Source of the DNA: Thalassomonas haliotis
GTDB lineage: Bacteria; Pseudomonadota; Gammaproteobacteria; Enterobacterales; Alteromonadaceae
Direction of reading: 5' to 3'
DNA: 64,000 bases
Assembly (NCBI RefSeq): GCF_028657945.1
Contig: NZ_CP059693.1
Span: forward strand, 1,736,001-1,800,000
Below, in pieces: positions 60,398-64,000 of the stretch. Position numbers and translations under genes: made by a program. Positions within the stretch are counted from its first letter, which is position 1. Each line of letters opens with the position of its first letter. The notes under the pieces were generated by a model that searched no databases, had not been told where the DNA came from, and saw only the letters and a program-made list of their open reading frames with translations.

Positions 60398-63340
60398 TCA
60401 AGGTTGGCACCGCCAGGGAAAATCAACTTGGATATTTGATTGGGAAATATGGCTTGTTAAAGCCTCTACTTGTTGACATGGAAGGTCGTTATTCCAGCTA
60501 AGGTTGAGTGATTCCAGCTTACTTTCGGCAATATCTAAAGTTATAAAATAATGTAGACTCGTTAAATCATTGTCGGTCAAACTTAAAATAACCAAGTTTT
60601 TTGGCGGATTTTCAGGCTGATACTCTGTCAGTGCATTTCTACCTAAATACAAAGTAGTGAGTTTATTTAGTGGCATTTGTGGGTTAAAAGTAGTGATTGC
60701 GTTACCGGTCAGGCTTAAGCTGGTTAAGTTATTAAAACCCGTTTGTGGGTTAAAAGTAGTGATTGCGTTACCGGCCAGGTTTAAACTGGTTAAGTTATTA
60801 AAACCCGTTTGTGGGTTAAAAGTAGTGATTGCGTTACCGGCCAGGTTTAAACTGGTTAAGTTTTCAAAACCCGTTTGTGGTGTAAAGGTTGTGATACCAG
60901 AGCTGTTTAATGTTAATTTACTTAGCTGAGGTAAAGCCTCTAAAGACGGCAAATCGGCTAGTTTATAACTCGCTATGAGTTCCAACTCCTCCAGGCTTAT
61001 TAGCTGAGTTAACCGGCTGATATCAGCCAATATACTAGTGCCTAGTTCCCAGTTCTCAATAACTGTGGATTGATGTTTCAGTTGTAGAGTTTTTAATTTT
61101 AGCAGGGATTGTAAAGCTTCCAGATTGGTAAGTTTATCTGAAGGTAATCTTAAATGTTCCAGTTGTGGCATGTTAATTAAAAAAGAATAATCTCCATCTG
61201 TTAAGCCGGCTATATTTAATGTGGTTAATTTGAATAAATTTTCCAGAGCAGATAGGGAGCCTGTTTTCCCGTCTAATGACAAGCTTTCCAGCTGACTAAG
61301 GGAAGAGATAAAAGTCATATCCTCCAAGTCACGTAGGGATAGCTCAAGGTTTTTCAGTTTAGTTAATTGGCCTAGCACTATATTTTCTTCGGAAAAATTT
61401 AAAGTCTGTCCGGTATATTCTTCAATTCCGCCACTGATTGTGAGGTGTTCCAATTCTGTCAAGTTTTGCAAAGGCAATATACTCTCCGGGTAGGTTAGTG
61501 TCAGTGATGTTATTTGTGGGGGGAGTTGTGCCCCGGCTTGCAGAGCATTCTCTAGTGTCAGGCTTTTCAGCTTAGGTAATAATCTCAGAGCACTAAAGTC
61601 GGTGGTGAGCGCATTCCATAATATGCCACCTTTCATTTGAGGCACGCTAAAGGTAATGCTTTCGAGATTATGAAACTGCTCTATGCCGCTAAAGTCATCA
61701 ATGACGCCATATAGATTTAACTCGGTTACACTTGCGAGATCGCTGACTTGTTCCCTTATTACCTTGTCAATCAACCTTCTATTGTTAAACTTGTTATAAT
61801 CTGGTGCCAAAGACTCTAGACATGTTACGTTTTTATTTAATGTTTGAGCATAAAGCCCATTAATCTCATCTGCCTGGCTACAGGAATGAAGTAAATCATC
61901 TATACTAAGTTCCGCCAACAAAGGGAAGTTGGTGGAAATTAAAGGCGAATAGTCTGTGGCTAAATTTTTGCCTAGTTGCAATGAGTTAAGCTGAGTCATT
62001 TGTTTTATAAAGCTAATATCCCTGACATTGGTATTAGATAAACTCAGGGATTGCAAATTCTTTAATTGAGTCAACACAAAGCTATCACTGCTTACAGCAT
62101 TGTTTATCTCTAATTTCTTTAGCTGGCTTAATTGGGCTATTGCACTTCCTGCTTCAATATGCCCTTCCTCTATGAGAGTTAATTCTGTTAGATTATCAAG
62201 TGTTTTTACAAATGATAGATCTTCTATACCACTGTTCTCTAATACCAGGATCTCTAGGTTATTCAATTCTGCTAAAGGACTGGCATCTTTTATATTTCCT
62301 GGTACTGCATACGGCACATACTTGTAGTGATCCAGTACGTACCCGGGGTATGTCCGCTTGCAACGTCCATTACAAGCTAGGGTTAACATCTTTAATTGGG
62401 GAAGTTGATGAAGTGGTGCAAGTTCAAAAGTTAAGGAAGTGTCCAACACTAATGATTCAAGATGGTTTAGTTGCGCCAAAGATGATATGTCAGTTATAGG
62501 ACTGTTGGTGAATTTTAAGGTTTTTAATTGGCTTTGTGTGGTCAATGCCGCACTGCTTTCTATTGTAAAATACTCGATCTCCAAATGTTCAAGGCTGTGG
62601 TCTTGAGGTAAAAAGTTCAGATCTTCTAAGGTTCCCTGATAGTGCCTTGTGCCATTATAATCTCCATACCATGAACAGCTGTCTTCACAGGTGAGTTTTA
62701 GGGATTTCAGAGCTGGTAAATTGTTCAAAGGCGGTAATGCTACCTCGATATTATCTAAAAGGTCTATTGTCAGGGATTGTAAATGGGTGAACCATGAAAG
62801 ATCCGATTCTTTATACACGTTACAAGGCAATTCAGTAATATCAGAAACGGTTTGCCATTGTGATAACAACTCTTCTGTCAGGCACTTTGGCAGGTCATTT
62901 TTATTCAAATAATCGGTAAGTTTACCCGGTATCGCATTATTGATGTTGATTGTAGCTTGTGTAATTGCATCATTATTATCGGTTACAGATACTACAAAAA
63001 TAAACTCACTTTGCTCAGGCAGATGTTCGTCCCGAAGGTGAGGAGGCATAATGAAGCTTGCATTTGCACTATCTGCAGCTTCTATGTGTACATCGGGCCC
63101 CGAGACTTGTTGCCAGTGATATCCTGTGATGCTGCCGTCATCTGAAGCTGTAACATCGAGATTAACACTGCCTGGTTGAGTTATTTCGATGTTAGTCGTT
63201 ACATTAACTTCCGGAGGACTATTAACCAGGGAAGGTGGAGTAACCACGGGAATAATATCATCGTTGGGATCTGTATTGCTCCCTCCGCAACTGATAATGA
63301 GAGGGATGCTGGTTAAGAGGAATACATTTTTTAATAACAT
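60398..63340 (-). CDS. Leucine-rich-repeat surface lipoprotein
   Basis: I start at ATG 63340 (980 aa), because MLLKNVFLLTSIPLIISCGG is then a lipoprotein signal (Cys18); an upstream ATG at 63391 adds 17 residues that would spoil it. After an Ig/PKD-like domain (about 40-140, GSITGYHWQQVSGPDVHIEA) the protein is a long array of bacterial LRRs of about 22 residues (LxxLxxLxLxxNxI type; LNNLEILVLENSGIEDLSFV, NLTSLNLAGNAITTF). Cysteines near residues 150-240 may pair. It is anchored in the outer membrane by lipid, facing outward or into the periplasm. No enzymatic motif is seen. It is probably an adhesin or binding protein. It converges on the IS element. Confidence 0.85.
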   Translation of the reverse strand: MLLKNVFLLTSIPLIISCGGSNTDPNDDIIPVVTPPSLVNSPPEVNVTTNIEITQPGSVNLDVTASDDGSITGYHWQQVSGPDVHIEAADSANASFIMPPHLRDEHLPEQSEFIFVVSVTDNNDAITQATININNAIPGKLTDYLNKNDLPKCLTEELLSQWQTVSDITELPCNVYKESDLSWFTHLQSLTIDLLDNIEVALPPLNNLPALKSLKLTCEDSCSWYGDYNGTRHYQGTLEDLNFLPQDHSLEHLEIEYFTIESSAALTTQSQLKTLKFTNSPITDISSLAQLNHLESLVLDTSLTFELAPLHQLPQLKMLTLACNGRCKRTYPGYVLDHYKYVPYAVPGNIKDASPLAELNNLEILVLENSGIEDLSFVKTLDNLTELTLIEEGHIEAGSAIAQLSQLKKLEINNAVSSDSFVLTQLKNLQSLSLSNTNVRDISFIKQMTQLNSLQLGKNLATDYSPLISTNFPLLAELSIDDLLHSCSQADEINGLYAQTLNKNVTCLESLAPDYNKFNNRRLIDKVIREQVSDLASVTELNLYGVIDDFSGIEQFHNLESITFSVPQMKGGILWNALTTDFSALRLLPKLKSLTLENALQAGAQLPPQITSLTLTYPESILPLQNLTELEHLTISGGIEEYTGQTLNFSEENIVLGQLTKLKNLELSLRDLEDMTFISSLSQLESLSLDGKTGSLSALENLFKLTTLNIAGLTDGDYSFLINMPQLEHLRLPSDKLTNLEALQSLLKLKTLQLKHQSTVIENWELGTSILADISRLTQLISLEELELIASYKLADLPSLEALPQLSKLTLNSSGITTFTPQTGFENLTSLNLAGNAITTFNPQTGFNNLTSLNLAGNAITTFNPQTGFNNLTSLSLTGNAITTFNPQMPLNKLTTLYLGRNALTEYQPENPPKNLVILSLTDNDLTSLHYFITLDIAESKLESLNLSWNNDLPCQQVEALTSHISQSNIQVDFPWRCQP
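60674..60871 (-). repeat. Three near-identical 66-bp tandem repeats encoding LRR units
   Basis: The motif NLTSLNLAGNAITTFNPQTG plus two residues (22 aa, 66 bp) is repeated three times at a 66-bp period (landmark GTGGGTTAAAAGTAG at 60679, 60745 and 60811), with a degenerate fourth unit on either side. DNA identity between units is very high, much more than among other LRR units, which indicates recent duplication by slippage or unequal recombination. Confidence 0.85.
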
Positions 63341-63391
63341 GGAAGAAGTTGCTTTAGTGCCTATGGGTAGATGTAATTGCAATGTTATCAT

Positions 63392-63427
<36 letters not shown>

Positions 63428-63709
63428 ATCGTTGGGTAACGTTATGTTTTTCTTACAACGAATGGGCGTTAATAAGGATTAGGCAAAGTGCAATTATCCA
63501 TTTAAAATAGCGATAATGTATTAAAGCAGCCAGGTAGCTAGAAACTAAAAAGCTTGCTGAAGTTACTTGCTTTTGGTGAAAATGAGCATTGATATGCAAA
63601 TATTTACTTCGCTCATTTTATTCTTGGTGACAAAATCACATAAACGAGTACCGAAATAACTAGCTATTTGATAGAATTGCCGCAATTTTTATCAACGGGT
63701 GATTTATAC

Positions 63710-64000
63710 ATGGAAATCATTGAAGGTTCATTTGCTACCCCAGGCAAAAAATACGCGATTGTTGTCTCGCGTTTTAACAGTTTTATTGTTGAAAGTTTAC
63801 TCGAAGGCGCCATTGATGCGCTTAAGCGTCAGGGCAATGTCGCTGACGAAGATATCACTGTTGTCCGCGTCCCGGGCGCCTATGAATTGCCGGTAGCGGC
63901 CAAACGTATTGCCGCCAACGGCAAATTTGATGCGATTATCGCCATTGGCGCAGTGATCCGCGGCGGTACTCCGCATTTTGACTTTGTTGCCGGTGAGTGC
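63710..64000 (+). CDS. ribH: RibH 6,7-dimethyl-8-ribityllumazine synthase (partial)
   Basis: RibH condenses ribityl-aminouracil with dihydroxybutanone phosphate in riboflavin synthesis. The first 97 codons lie in the window and run off its right edge. Sequence pieces are [60 protein letters not shown] and [20 protein letters not shown]. The VPGAYELP motif, the AIGxVIRGxTxHFD motif and the active-site His are present, as in the family. The 282 bp upstream (63428-63709) contains no recognisable FMN riboswitch or strong promoter. Confidence 0.95.
   Translation, partial: MEIIEGSFATPGKKYAIVVSRFNSFIVESLLEGAIDALKRQGNVADEDITVVRVPGAYELPVAAKRIAANGKFDAIIAIGAVIRGGTPHFDFVAGEC

Noticed and set aside
60208-60501. 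97-codon + strand frame between the IS and the LRR gene.
   Set aside because: It overlaps the end of the LRR gene on the other strand, has no recognised domain, and runs past the probable terminator hairpin without a promoter.
63428-63709. Search for an FMN riboswitch before ribH.
   Set aside because: The conserved RFN core bases are not visible, and this element usually precedes ribB or other rib genes rather than ribH in this group.

Overview
The window is chromosomal DNA from a motile marine gammaproteobacterium, most likely an Alteromonadales member of the Colwelliaceae/Thalassomonas type. The gene order fliK-L-M-N-O-P-Q-R-flhB-flhA-flhF-flhG-fliA-cheY-Z-A-B-motC-motD-parC-parP-cheW is the polar-flagellum order of Shewanella, Pseudoalteromonas, Vibrio and Pseudomonas. 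The genus is inferred, because no rRNA or other typing marker is present.

Positions 1-20.5 kb are a conserved housekeeping block, all on the + strand. It holds the flagellar switch (fliM, fliN), the export apparatus (fliOPQR, flhB, flhA), polar placement genes (flhF, flhG), the flagellar sigma factor fliA, chemotaxis genes (cheY, Z, A, B, W), a MotCD stator pair and the ParC/ParP polar array system. A DUF2802 gene and the outer-membrane lipid asymmetry lipoprotein mlaA follow.

Positions 21.7-58.4 kb are an accessory, more AT-rich cell-surface region. It starts with an OtnA/WbfF-type multi-SLBB polysaccharide exporter and a WecA-like phosphoglycosyltransferase. Next comes a compact 11-gene type II secretion-like operon in the unusual order G-E-F-H-I-J-K-L-M-C-D. 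Directly after its secretin, behind its own strong promoter and followed by a strong terminator, is a 561-aa secreted protein with the codon use of a very highly expressed gene. I read this as a dedicated secretion machine with its abundant, S-layer-like surface substrate; it is the most interesting system here. Downstream lie three intact sulfotransferases and the remains of two more, two Wzx-like flippases, a Wzz, a polymerase candidate, several GT2/GT4 glycosyltransferases, a TupA-like ATP-grasp protein and a large beta-propeller lipoprotein. Together they suggest a sulfated surface polysaccharide or glycan locus that may coat or anchor the secreted protein.

Positions 58.5-63.5 kb contain an IS50/Tn5-like insertion sequence with a perfect 9-bp target duplication. 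They also contain a leucine-rich-repeat lipoprotein on the - strand with a (TTG)11 microsatellite just upstream. The window ends inside ribH, which returns to core metabolism. No rRNA, tRNA or CRISPR array was seen.
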